The notes under the pieces were generated by a model. It worked only from the letters and a program-made list of their open reading frames with translations. It did not search any database and was not told the origin of the DNA. A program made the translations under genes and the position numbers. Source: Desulforapulum autotrophicum (GTDB lineage: Bacteria; Desulfobacterota; Desulfobacteria; Desulfobacterales; Desulfolunaceae). Taken from it: a stretch of DNA of 64,000 bases. Below are positions 56,251 to 64,000 of the stretch, piece after piece; the stretch's first letter is position 1; every line of letters starts with the position of its first letter. The DNA lies in NCBI GenBank assembly GCA_020723285.1, contig DYJE01000016.1:37351-101350 (forward strand). Direction: 5' to 3'.

Positions 56251-58431
56251 TCATTTAGGCACGATACCCCCCAAAAGTTCCACAAGCCAGAAATCACCCA
56301 GAACGTTCTCAAGGTCGGGCCATGAGTTTTCTATGGGACCGATTTCAAATGTGCCGTCTCCGTTGGCGTCGGCTGTGATGGTGTAACCGGATGTCTCGAA
56401 GGATTCACCAGAGATGATCTCAATCTTTGCCGCCGAGTTATTCGCCGCCGAAATGGCAAGGGTTCCGCCGGTGGGGAACAGAACGTTGGGATCATTCATG
56501 ATCATGTCCAGCAGCATCATTGGATTTTTCATGCTGATCATGTCAAGGGGCGACAGGGTGCTCACATCCACATAACCGTAATCGGGATGATAGAAGCGTC
56601 CGGTGACACCGGTCATTGCGGACGAATATCTCACTTTCCCTTTTCTTATGGAATCTTCGGACGTCAGGGTGTAGTCGCTGTACTTGTAAGTCTTGTTTTT
56701 CTTTCCGTCCTTATAGAGAAGATCGATGACCGTTGTTCGTTCTCTCTCGTCGTCCGTCATGTCCATTTCGGAAGCTATGGTTCCATGGAACGTGACATCG
56801 AAGAGATCTGAAGAAAGACGGGTATTGCCGAGGGTGATATTCAGGATTTCCTTGTCCGTTACAGTTTCTTCGTCATTTTTTTGCCATGAATTTCCCATTT
56901 CAGCGGACATCGCTCCGGAAAACATGAAAGTCTCGTCGTCCATGCCGAATGTCACGGAACCCGAAACGGAGAATTTGGAGGTGTAGGAAGCGCTGTAGGC
57001 CATATGCTGAATCTGGTCGATTTCCGAATAGTCGGTATCTTCACTTCCCTTGAATCCCACGGAGAAGGCCCCTGAAGTCAAAGCCACGGTCAGACTTTCA
57101 GAAAAAGGCACGGCTTTGGCATCCACCGGATCGGAATAAGAATACGTCATATCCGCGCTGCCCGTAATGGACACACTCATATCAAAGTCTTGATGTTTAT
57201 CCTGATTTTCAGATTCCGTTGCAAGGCCTTTTTTATGAATGGTCAGCACATTGCCGCCTGAATTTCCGAATGCCACGGCCAGTTTACCGGCATCATCATC
57301 GCCTGTTGATTCGCTGGAAAAGGAAAGATCCCCTTTTAAGGTGACTTCGAGATCCCCTTGGGGGACGTCGATAAACGGAAGTTTCACATCGATATCGTTC
57401 CAGTATTCCGTCAGAACACCGTCTGTTTCTTCTTCTTTCTCAAAAGAGTACACGGATATTGAAAGCTCTCCGTTTTTAAGGGAGAGTTCCGTTTTTCGTT
57501 CATCCTGATCAATGGAGTCTGTGTAAAGATCGGTGAGGGTTATGGACCCTTTGAACCGTCTAGTCATTTCCCATTCCGTGGCATTGACAATGGCTTTGGT
57601 GTTTGAGGATTCCCCAGTTTCTGAAGCACTGTACTGTCCGTTTAACGTGTAAGTGTATTCCTGATTTTCGTAATAGGTGTCATAAAGGCCTGTGATGGCA
57701 TTGAATGAACCTGTGTCAGGATTCCAGGATCGTGTCCCCTTGTGGGTAAAGCCCTGACATGTCAAGCTTCCTGAAACCGCGTCGTATCCTTCATCCTTGA
57801 TGGCTTCAAGCTTTTCCGCAGGCGTTTCATCGGTCCAGGTAAATGCTCCGGCCGGGTAATCGTAGGTGAGGACTTCAACGCCTGTTCCGTTGAATGTCTC
57901 GATCCTTAAGGTGGACTCGCCGGATGTGGTCTGAACAGCATTTGAGAACACATGGGTGACGGTGAAGGTTTTGCTGTCCGTGGTCGTCACAGTTTCCGAG
58001 TATGTCCCGGATGTATTGGGGAAAGTGTCCCAGTCGATGAAATCGAACATGCTGTCTGGCAACAGGTCTCCCTGGAAAATGCCGCTGTAGATGTCATCGA
58101 TAATGTCAACGGAAGATTTTGTCAGGGCTTTGGCCATGGAGTCATCTGATCCGGCAATTTTTGAGGAAATTTTGAGGGGCAGAAGATCTTCCTCGTCCTC
58201 AAGCTCACCGATGAACGCCGTGCCGATGGCTCCTTCGGCCAGTTCTTCGGCGTTTTGAGCCGTGATGGTGGCCTGAGTGGTGAGGCCGGTATACGCCGGA
58301 TCCGTAGACTTTGCGCCCCCGCCGCTGTCACTGCTGCAGGAGTAAAGACTTCCAGCCAGAATGAGCACCAGGCAGGCACCGGCACCTTTTTTCAGGATGA
58401 GTTCTAATACATGGGATACGTTTTTCTTCAT
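56251..58431 (-). CDS. Large lipoprotein of unknown function, behind a GEMM-I riboswitch
   Basis: A 726-residue protein. A signal peptide ends in a lipobox-like LYS-C32, after which a Ser/Gly-rich linker leads to a beta-rich, acidic, Thr/Ser-rich body with many alternating strands (for example SVTFGMDDETFMFSGAMSAEMG). The pattern suggests a large beta-sheet or beta-helix surface lipoprotein. No catalytic motif is recognised. AAGGAAG precedes the ATG. The 5' leader contains a cyclic-di-GMP-class riboswitch, so expression is probably tied to the motile/sessile switch. It has its own terminator. Confidence 0.8.
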   Translation of the reverse strand: MKKNVSHVLELILKKGAGACLVLILAGSLYSCSSDSGGGAKSTDPAYTGLTTQATITAQNAEELAEGAIGTAFIGELEDEEDLLPLKISSKIAGSDDSMAKALTKSSVDIIDDIYSGIFQGDLLPDSMFDFIDWDTFPNTSGTYSETVTTTDSKTFTVTHVFSNAVQTTSGESTLRIETFNGTGVEVLTYDYPAGAFTWTDETPAEKLEAIKDEGYDAVSGSLTCQGFTHKGTRSWNPDTGSFNAITGLYDTYYENQEYTYTLNGQYSASETGESSNTKAIVNATEWEMTRRFKGSITLTDLYTDSIDQDERKTELSLKNGELSISVYSFEKEEETDGVLTEYWNDIDVKLPFIDVPQGDLEVTLKGDLSFSSESTGDDDAGKLAVAFGNSGGNVLTIHKKGLATESENQDKHQDFDMSVSITGSADMTYSYSDPVDAKAVPFSESLTVALTSGAFSVGFKGSEDTDYSEIDQIQHMAYSASYTSKFSVSGSVTFGMDDETFMFSGAMSAEMGNSWQKNDEETVTDKEILNITLGNTRLSSDLFDVTFHGTIASEMDMTDDERERTTVIDLLYKDGKKNKTYKYSDYTLTSEDSIRKGKVRYSSAMTGVTGRFYHPDYGYVDVSTLSPLDMISMKNPMMLLDMIMNDPNVLFPTGGTLAISAANNSAAKIEIISGESFETSGYTITADANGDGTFEIGPIENSWPDLENVLGDFWLVELLGGIVPK

Positions 58432-58820
58432 GCCATCTTCCTTTCAACAATCGGTTTAAAAAAATCAGCTGCGGCACACAAGGATTAAAAAAACCATGAA
58501 AACACAGACGGCAAAGCCGCAAAAAAGAAATTCACACCGGATGCGGGTCAGGAACAAAGAGGATATCGGAGGGTAAGCAACTGGCTCATCGGAGGCACCG
58601 ACATTCCAGGCAACCCGGCCATCTTCGTCAAAAAGCAAGATCCGTGGCTTTCCGTCCCCACCTCACGATGGGTTTGGCTTTCAAGGCATATAAACGACAC
58701 ATAACTAACTTTGAAGCAATCCACTTAATAAAACGAACATCACTCTTATTTTGAATGGATATAACTGTCAAGTTATTTATGTAGTCATTTACCGGATCAA
58801 TGCCTTTTCCTTAAGAAAGC
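58432..58820 (-). other. 5' leader of the lipoprotein gene and upstream spacer
   Basis: This 389-base stretch has no gene. Its central part is the riboswitch at 58603-58690. Between the riboswitch and the ATG (about 170 bases) there are weak hairpins and T-rich patches (for example CGGCTTTGCCG near 58512-58522) but no clear terminator, so the mechanism of the switch is not evident. The portion 58691-58820 is AT-rich and presumably holds the promoter. Confidence 0.6.
58603..58690 (-). promoter_or_regulatory. GEMM-I (cyclic-di-GMP class I) riboswitch aptamer
   Basis: Read on the minus strand the order is GCCAAACC, a GTGA tetraloop closed by CATC/GGTG, GGGACGGAAAGCC, CGGATCT, a variable loop, AGATGGCCGGGTTGCC. 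The CAAACC + GNRA loop + GGGACG-AAAGCC core, and the tetraloop receptor ending CCGGGTTGCC, are the defining elements of the GEMM-I consensus. It lies in the leader of a lipoprotein gene, a usual target. Whether it prefers cyclic di-GMP or 3',3'-cGAMP (known for GEMM-Ib in related bacteria) cannot be settled by eye. Confidence 0.85.
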
Positions 58821-59441
58821 TCATCCACCGCCGTAACGCTTGATGGGGCGGATGGTTTCGCAGTGCCACACGGCGGTCATCAGGGCCAGCATGAACGGAG
58901 ACACGCTTGAAGGACAACATCCTTTTTCGGTTTTTTCGTTCATGCACCGAGCGATCTCACTGCGAAGGTCTGTCATATCCGTGCCATCACCTTCGGGCCA
59001 GACCATGGAGGATGAGGCCAGCACCCCGGCCGTTTTCTCAAGTGAGTCCCGGCCCACATAAAGATTCACGCCGTAGCGGAGGATTTTCGGTTCTTCCCTC
59101 GCCCAGCCCGGTTCATCACGAAGAAAAAAGCCGTCCACGGGAAGCCCCTCTTCCCGTGCCGCGAGAACCGGAGCCATGTCTCCGCTCTTCACGGAAACAA
59201 TCAGATGGGGCGGTGTGAACGTGTTTTTCGGAGGCCGCCGGTCCTGGCTGAATACCTTCTTTTTCCTCAGAAACAGCGGATCGTCGTACAGTTTCCTCAG
59301 ATCCACGACTAAGGATTCTTTACTAAAGCGGCGGATCTGAGTCACCGGGTATTCCTTTCTGGCATTCCTCAGCACCTTCTCAACCACCACGGCGAAGCAG
59401 TCTCCGGTGTCATCATCACAGTGTATTCCGGCGTAAAACAT
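58821..59441 (-). CDS. Uncharacterised protein
   Basis: A 206-residue protein with GAGGAACC before the ATG. The N-terminus (MFYAGIHCDDDTGDCFAVVVEK) resembles the first strand of ribonuclease-H-like or ATPase folds, but no catalytic set follows. Features are a basic middle (FLRKKKVFSQDRRPPKNTF), VGRDSLEKT and a late Cys pair (GCCPSS). Family not recognised. It diverges from csoR. Confidence 0.5.
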   Translation of the reverse strand: MFYAGIHCDDDTGDCFAVVVEKVLRNARKEYPVTQIRRFSKESLVVDLRKLYDDPLFLRKKKVFSQDRRPPKNTFTPPHLIVSVKSGDMAPVLAAREEGLPVDGFFLRDEPGWAREEPKILRYGVNLYVGRDSLEKTAGVLASSSMVWPEGDGTDMTDLRSEIARCMNEKTEKGCCPSSVSPFMLALMTAVWHCETIRPIKRYGGG

Positions 59442-59545
59442 GGTTCCTCGTTTTATTCAAGCGTATGATTTTTAAAAATCCATCCCATCCAAATTTTTCG
59501 AAATCATACCAGACCGGTCTTTTCGATCAACTGAAAAATGGATTC

Positions 59546-59592
59546 TTGACAACACCGGTTCGGCCATATACATATACTCACTATATGTATAT
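59546..59592 (+). promoter_or_regulatory. Promoter and palindromic operator of the csoR operon
   Basis: TTGACA (59546-59551) precedes a perfect 11-bp inverted repeat, ATATACATATA (59566-59576) and TATATGTATAT (59582-59592), separated by CTCAC. The left arm covers the -10 position (TACATA at 59569-59574, 17 bases from the -35). Binding of the downstream-encoded CsoR here would block transcription. Confidence 0.7.
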
Positions 59593-59607
59593 CAATGGAG
59601 GTTTGCC

Positions 59608-59883
59608 ATGTCACTGTGCGGAGACGACCATCCCAAACTGATCGCCAGGATCAACCGGATCGAAGGACAGGTCAGGGGATTGAAAAAAATGGTGGAAGAG
59701 AACCGGGACTGCCTGCAGGTGCTCAAACAAGTTGCGGCGGCGTCTGGTGCCCTCAGGTCGCTGGGAACGGTGATTCTGGAAGACCATCTCAAAGGTTGCG
59801 TCACCAAGGCCATCATCAACCGGGAAAACGAATCGGAACTGATCGACCAGGTGGTGGATCTGTTCAACAAGTTCAGCAGGTAG
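59608..59883 (+). CDS. csoR: CsoR/RcnR-family metal-sensing repressor
   Basis: A 91-residue all-helical repressor. The copper-type fingerprint C35, H60, C64 (NRDCLQVL, EDHLKGC) is intact, the ligand set that binds Cu(I) in CsoR and releases DNA. The RcnR/FrmR-type N-terminal ligand position is not clearly filled. GGAGG lies before the ATG. It stands 11 bases upstream of a P-type ATPase gene, so it should control its own operon through the palindrome overlapping the promoter. The metal, Cu(I) or another, is inferred from the residues. Confidence 0.88.
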   Translation: MSLCGDDHPKLIARINRIEGQVRGLKKMVEENRDCLQVLKQVAAASGALRSLGTVILEDHLKGCVTKAIINRENESELIDQVVDLFNKFSR

Positions 59884-59894
59884 GAGTTTTTATC

Positions 59895-61796
59895 ATGATC
59901 GGACGTTTTTCATCCCTGGGCGTATACAGAGAGCTTTTAAAAGCCCGTGATTTTTATATCATTGTTTCGGCTGGCCTTCTGGCCCTGGCGTCGTTCATCA
60001 TCGACCACGGAAAAGCCGAACCCAGCGCCGCCGGAAACGTTCTGGCCATCGCATCGGTGATCATCAACGGATTCCCCATTGTCTGGGGTGCGTTGACCGG
60101 TCTTTTTGAGCGTCAGGTCAATGTGGACGAACTGGTGAGCATCGCCATCGTGGCCAGCCTTGTCCAGGGAGAATACCTGGCTGCGGCGGTGGTGTGTTTC
60201 GTCATGAAGGCGGGAAGCCTCATCGAACAGATGACCAGCGAATCCGCCCGAAAAGCCATCCGATCCCTGATCCGCATCTCTCCTGAAACAGCCGTGATCC
60301 TCGAAAACGACGATGAAAAAACCGTGCCGGTCGGTGAGGTGAACGAAGGTGACATCATCCTTGTAAAACCCGGCGACCGTGTTCCTGTGGACGCCCTGAT
60401 TCTTTCCGGCCGGTCCGCCGTGGACGAATCCTCCATGACCGGAGAGCCCCTTCCTGTTGAAAAAAAGGAAGGGGACGCCATTCTGGCCGGAACCCTGAAC
60501 CACAACGGCGTTCTCAAAGCACGGACCACCCGTGTGGGTCAAGACACAGCCCTTGGCCGGATCATCAGCCTTGTGACCGAAGCCGAACAGCACCGCCCCG
60601 AATCCGTGCGCCTGATCGACCGTTACGCCCGTTGGTTCACCCCGGTCATTCTGGTTTGTTCCGCCCTCACCTTTCTTTTGACAAAAGATGTGGGCCGTGC
60701 CGTGGCCGTCCTGATCGTGGGCTGCCCCTGTGCCCTGATTCTCGCGGTTCCCACGGCCACTGTGGCGGCATTGGGCCGGGCGGCCAAAGCCGGGATTCTG
60801 GTGAAAGGCGGTCAGTATCTGGAGCGGATTGCAGCTGCCCAAGCTGTATTTTTCGATAAAACGGGTACCCTCACCCTGGGTGAACCCCGGATATCGGAAA
60901 TAACCTGTGGTGAAGAAACAAACCGGGAAAAAATTCTTTATTATGCCGCGTGCGCTGAACAACACGTCACCCATCCCCTGGCCAGGGCCGTTCTCACGGC
61001 GGCCCAGAACGAAAACATCGTCGTCACCGGTGCAGAAAACGCTTTCCACGAAATAGGCACCGGTGTCAAAGCTACGGTGGACGGAATTCCGGTGGAAGTG
61101 GCCGGAGCTGCATCCATGGAAAACATAGATTCATTTTCACCTGATCTGAAGGATTCCATGGACAGAGCCGTGGCCCAGGGCGACACGCCCCTTGCCGTGA
61201 TCCATGACGGAAAAATTGTTGGGATTCTTCATGTGACGGACAGCGTCAGACCTTCGGCCGCAGCGGCCATAAAAAAATTCAATGACCTTGGCATCATCGA
61301 AACAGCCGTTCTTTCCGGGGATCATGAACGATCCGTAAACCGTGTGGCGCAATCGGTGGGCATCCGCTGTATCTATCCATCACTCAAACCCCAGGACAAG
61401 ATGGACATCATCACCCGTTACCAGGATAACAATCTTCCCGTCTTGTTCGTGGGCGACGGCGTCAACGATGCACCGGCCCTGGCTGCGGCCCATGTGGGGA
61501 TCGCCATGGCCGACGCGGGAACGGATGTGGCGCTTGAAACGGCGGACATCGCCCTGATCAACGACGACATCTCACGCCTTCCCTGGCTGATCGGCCTTTC
61601 CCGGCGGATGCTCGTCATCATCAAACTCAACATCGCCTTTGGCTTAGGCTTCAACGCTCTGGCCGTTCTGGCAAGCAGTATGGGATTTCTGTCACCCATC
61701 ATGGCCGCCATCGTTCATAATTTCGGCAGTGTTCTTGTGGTTGTTGCCTCGGCCAGCCTTGCCTTTGCACCGGGTCCATCCGGCCCGGATCATTAG
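59895..61796 (+). CDS. P1B-type heavy-metal-transporting ATPase
   Basis: A 633-residue membrane ATPase. It has the transmembrane metal site C277-P-C279 (VGCPCALI), phosphorylation DKTGT (D321), actuator TGEP, HP motif (THPLARAV) and hinge GDGVNDAPAL. There is no N-terminal heavy-metal-associated CxxC domain, and TM1-2 are preceded by only a short soluble segment. The last helix reads HNFGSVLVVVASASL and does not give a clear metal class; copper, zinc or cadmium are all possible. The start at 59895 follows TAGGAG; the same frame runs back through csoR, which is not coding in that frame. Co-transcribed with csoR. Confidence 0.92.
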   Translation: MIGRFSSLGVYRELLKARDFYIIVSAGLLALASFIIDHGKAEPSAAGNVLAIASVIINGFPIVWGALTGLFERQVNVDELVSIAIVASLVQGEYLAAAVVCFVMKAGSLIEQMTSESARKAIRSLIRISPETAVILENDDEKTVPVGEVNEGDIILVKPGDRVPVDALILSGRSAVDESSMTGEPLPVEKKEGDAILAGTLNHNGVLKARTTRVGQDTALGRIISLVTEAEQHRPESVRLIDRYARWFTPVILVCSALTFLLTKDVGRAVAVLIVGCPCALILAVPTATVAALGRAAKAGILVKGGQYLERIAAAQAVFFDKTGTLTLGEPRISEITCGEETNREKILYYAACAEQHVTHPLARAVLTAAQNENIVVTGAENAFHEIGTGVKATVDGIPVEVAGAASMENIDSFSPDLKDSMDRAVAQGDTPLAVIHDGKIVGILHVTDSVRPSAAAAIKKFNDLGIIETAVLSGDHERSVNRVAQSVGIRCIYPSLKPQDKMDIITRYQDNNLPVLFVGDGVNDAPALAAAHVGIAMADAGTDVALETADIALINDDISRLPWLIGLSRRMLVIIKLNIAFGLGFNALAVLASSMGFLSPIMAAIVHNFGSVLVVVASASLAFAPGPSGPDH

Positions 61797-61824
61797 AGAC
61801 AATCAACAGTGCGACCAATGCCGG

Positions 61825-62286
61825 TCACGACGTAAGGACCATCCGGAAGGGCACCATCGACGACGGTGTAAAACCATGCCTCAGGTAAAACCGCTGGCCA
61901 TCCACATTCGTATCATCGGTGAGCAGGGTGATCCGTCGGCATCCGCAGTTCCGGGCCTCGGATATGGCGCATCTCACCATCCTGGAACCCAGGCCGGAAC
62001 TCCGGTGACGCTCATCCACCACCAGGTCTTCAAGAATGGCCACCCGCTCACCCAGTGCCGTAGAAACGGTGAAAAGAATGTTTACCATGGCCACAGGGCA
62101 GCCCTTCATCTTCCCTACAAGAATAAAACCTGCTCCAGGATCGTTGATAATCATCCCAAGTCCACGGCTCTGGGTTTCATGATCCGGCATAAACTCCTCT
62201 TCCTGGGTAAACAACTGACCCAGAAGGCCGGAAAGCTCCGGAATGTCCTTTTCTGTGGCCAGAGCGATTTTAAAATCATCATCCAT
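61825..62286 (-). CDS. GNAT family N-acetyltransferase
   Basis: A 153-residue acetyltransferase. Motif A is ERHRSSGLGSRMVR, and FYLRHGFTPSSMVPFRM is the C-terminal strand. The start at 62286 (MDDDFKIALATEKDIPELSGLL) has GGAG 6 bases upstream; longer starts at 62292 and 62334 are less likely. It converges on the ATPase gene (28-base gap). Substrate unknown. Confidence 0.85.
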   Translation of the reverse strand: MDDDFKIALATEKDIPELSGLLGQLFTQEEEFMPDHETQSRGLGMIINDPGAGFILVGKMKGCPVAMVNILFTVSTALGERVAILEDLVVDERHRSSGLGSRMVRCAISEARNCGCRRITLLTDDTNVDGQRFYLRHGFTPSSMVPFRMVLTS

Positions 62287-62457
62287 ACCCATCTCCGGTT
62301 TTTTAAAAAAAATCGAAAAAATATTTCCATTCATTAAACAAAATTGGACTTAGGTACAATCCATTATTCTTGAAATCATTATATAAGGTTGAAATCGATT
62401 TTTAACTTCACCCGTAAAAATCAGAAGGACCCTTATTCAAACTTCGTGGAGGTTAAC

Positions 62458-64000
62458 ATGGCCCAGGCAGGAATCGTAAAAAATATTTCAGGCTCTGTCA
62501 TTGCAAGAACACCCCAGGGGCAGACGCGAGAGCTCAAAGCCGGTGATCTTGTTTATGAAAATGAAATAATTGAAACGTCCGGGGCTTCACGCATCGTCAT
62601 TGAACTTCAAACGGGTAAAACCATCACGCTGGATGAACATTCAAAAGTCCTCATCGATGAAACAGTGCTGGGAAAAGTGGAGGAATACGACGCCATTGCC
62701 CATGACGTAAACATGCTGCAAAACGCACTGGAAACGGGTGAAGACAATCCGGAACTTGAACAGGAGACCGCACTGGGTGAAATTGAAGACGGATACGATT
62801 ATGATCTGAATTACTATGAAGGCGACACATCATCGGGTCTTGTGGGAACGTACCTGATCGAAGTGAGCTCCACGACAGATTCCTACGCCTATGAAACGTC
62901 CATTTTGGGTGACGTTGAAACCACTCAGGCGTCTCAGGTCCAGCCCACCCTCATGCTCGACGTCAACATCACCTCCGATGATATCATCAACGCTGCGGAA
63001 GCCAGTTCATCCATTGCCGTCACAGGAACCACGGACGGCGGCATCGCGGACGGTGAAATAGTAACAATTACCGTCAACGGCAATTCATACACCGGCACCA
63101 TCACCGATGGACGGTTCAGCATCCTTGTTCCCGGTTCGGATCTTCGTGACGATGCCGATCATGTCATCGACGCCAGGGTGACCATCACTGATGCGACAGG
63201 TCAAACAACCACAATCACGGATGTTGAACCCTATTCCGTCGACACCACGGTTGCAGCTTCGATCACCCTGAATGTCACTATCACCGCAGACAACATCATC
63301 AACGCCGCAGAAGCTGGCACGGATATCGCTATCACAGGACGTGTGGGAGGAGATGTCCAGGATGGAGACGTCGTCACGTTGACCGTCAATGGCAACACAT
63401 ACACAGGCGTTGTTTCTTCAGGAGTTTTCTCCATTCTCGTTGCCGGTTCAGACCTTGCCGCCGACGCCGACAACACCATCCAGGCGTCCGTGACGACAAC
63501 CGATCCTGCAGGCAACAGTGTGACAGCGACAGACAGCCACGTGTACTCCGTGGATACGGCCGTTTCTGCCACGGTATCTTTTGATACAAACATCACAGCC
63601 GATGACATCGTCAACGCTGCCGAAGCCGGTGGCAACATTGCCGTTACCGGTACTGTTGGCGGGGATGTTCAGGATGGTGACACTGTCACCTTGACCGTCA
63701 ACGGCAATACTTACACCGGAGCCGTGGCCTCCGGCGCATTCTCCATCGACGTGGCTGGTTCAGACTTGGCGGCCGATGCTGACAGAACCATCGAAGCCTC
63801 CGTCACCACCACCGATGCGGCGGGAAACACGATTACCGCGACAGATACAGAATCTTATACCGTCGATACAACCGTCACCGCTTCAACTAACCTCGATGCC
63901 AACATCACAGCTGACGACATCATTAACGCCGCTGAAGCCGGTGGCAACATCGCTGTCACCGGAACGGTGGGAGGAGATGTTCATGATGGTGACACCGTCA
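62458..64000 (+). CDS. Retention-module giant adhesin (LapA/BapA-like), N-terminal part
   Basis: The frame is open from an ATG (GGAGG upstream) to the window edge: 514 codons seen, no stop. Residues 1-75 ([54 protein letters not shown]) match the outer-membrane retention module of LapA-type adhesins secreted by type I systems. An acidic linker follows. From about residue 170 the protein is made of 104-residue Ig-like repeats ([13 protein letters not shown]...[20 protein letters not shown]). Such proteins hold cells to surfaces and are released by a LapG-type protease controlled by c-di-GMP. Secretion genes are not in view. Confidence 0.92.
   Translation, partial: MAQAGIVKNISGSVIARTPQGQTRELKAGDLVYENEIIETSGASRIVIELQTGKTITLDEHSKVLIDETVLGKVEEYDAIAHDVNMLQNALETGEDNPELEQETALGEIEDGYDYDLNYYEGDTSSGLVGTYLIEVSSTTDSYAYETSILGDVETTQASQVQPTLMLDVNITSDDIINAAEASSSIAVTGTTDGGIADGEIVTITVNGNSYTGTITDGRFSILVPGSDLRDDADHVIDARVTITDATGQTTTITDVEPYSVDTTVAASITLNVTITADNIINAAEAGTDIAITGRVGGDVQDGDVVTLTVNGNTYTGVVSSGVFSILVAGSDLAADADNTIQASVTTTDPAGNSVTATDSHVYSVDTAVSATVSFDTNITADDIVNAAEAGGNIAVTGTVGGDVQDGDTVTLTVNGNTYTGAVASGAFSIDVAGSDLAADADRTIEASVTTTDAAGNTITATDTESYTVDTTVTASTNLDANITADDIINAAEAGGNIAVTGTVGGDVHDGDTV
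62965..64000 (+). repeat. Tandem 312-bp coding repeats within the adhesin
   Basis: Equivalent positions fall at 62965, 63277, 63589 and 63901, exactly 312 bases (104 codons) apart. Units become more alike to the right, and the third and fourth are close to identical. The array runs beyond the window, so its true copy number is unknown and assemblies may collapse it. Confidence 0.9.

Noticed and set aside
59595..59894. N-terminal 100-codon extension of the P-type ATPase frame
   Set aside because: It runs through csoR in another frame and gives basic, Arg/Gln-rich sequence unlike any ATPase. TAGGAG supports the start at 59895.

Overview
The window reads as a chromosomal segment of a mid-GC, Gram-negative bacterium. 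A sulfate-reducer-like member of the Desulfobacterota (old Deltaproteobacteria, Desulfobacterales-like) fits best. The support is the gene mix: archaemetzincin, a DUF3334/CheX-like protein, a PEP-CTERM surface protein, a GEMM-I riboswitch ahead of a lipoprotein, AcnB aconitase, CrcB plus DUF190, a combined aro/phe/tyr operon and RecBCD. This is inference from content; no rRNA is present to settle it.

Layout. 1-4384 is the leader-distal part of a very long type I-E-like CRISPR array: 72 repeat units at about 61 bp pitch. The leader and any cas genes lie off the left edge. The array ends inside a repeat, abutting a tandem 18-bp element of the kind seen near IS200/RAYT sequences. 4.4-5.05 kb is gene-free and carries a dispersed inverted repeat that recurs near 39.3 kb. 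5.05-9.9 kb holds a 1022-residue fusion (PqqD-like / radical SAM / ArsM-like methyltransferase / DUF5714), a GNAT acetyltransferase and an M20 peptidase. 10.1-13.1 kb has an actin-like ATPase and a membrane-anchored amidase, separated by a MITE-like nested inverted-repeat element. 13.1-18.9 kb (minus) is a six-gene aromatic amino acid operon, pheA-aroE-aroA-aroK-aroC-tyrA.

19.4-22.7 kb has a VWA/PEP-CTERM surface protein (with a candidate sigma-54 promoter), a large TPR protein and tRNA-Leu(CAG). 23-27 kb is a translation/cofactor cluster (ribF, def, fmt, rsmB). 27.2-38.1 kb holds a hydrolase, small proteins and recC-recB/recD, with an oppositely oriented CheX-like gene between recB and recD. 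38.3-48.6 kb holds a zinc phospholipase C-like protein, acnB, an HDOD protein, the crcB-DUF190 fluoride pair, a large LOG-domain protein and a YajD-like HNH protein. lon follows on the minus strand.

51.4-55.75 kb is a compact plus-strand cluster: a phytochelatin-synthase-like cysteine peptidase, a Cache-domain histidine kinase, an NtrC-type regulator whose sigma-54 contact loop reads GAFPGA instead of GAFTGA, and archaemetzincin. Two tRNAs (His, Arg) follow. Then come a large minus-strand lipoprotein behind a GEMM-I (cyclic-di-GMP class) riboswitch, a CsoR repressor with its metal P-type ATPase and a near-perfect palindromic operator, a second GNAT, and the first 514 codons of a retention-module adhesin built of exact 312-bp repeats that runs off the right edge.

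The strongest leads for something new are the rSAM-ArsM-DUF5714 fusion with its acetyltransferase/peptidase neighbours, and the PCS-like / two-component / archaemetzincin cluster. A possible cyclic-di-GMP surface programme (riboswitch lipoprotein plus retention-module adhesin) is a third.
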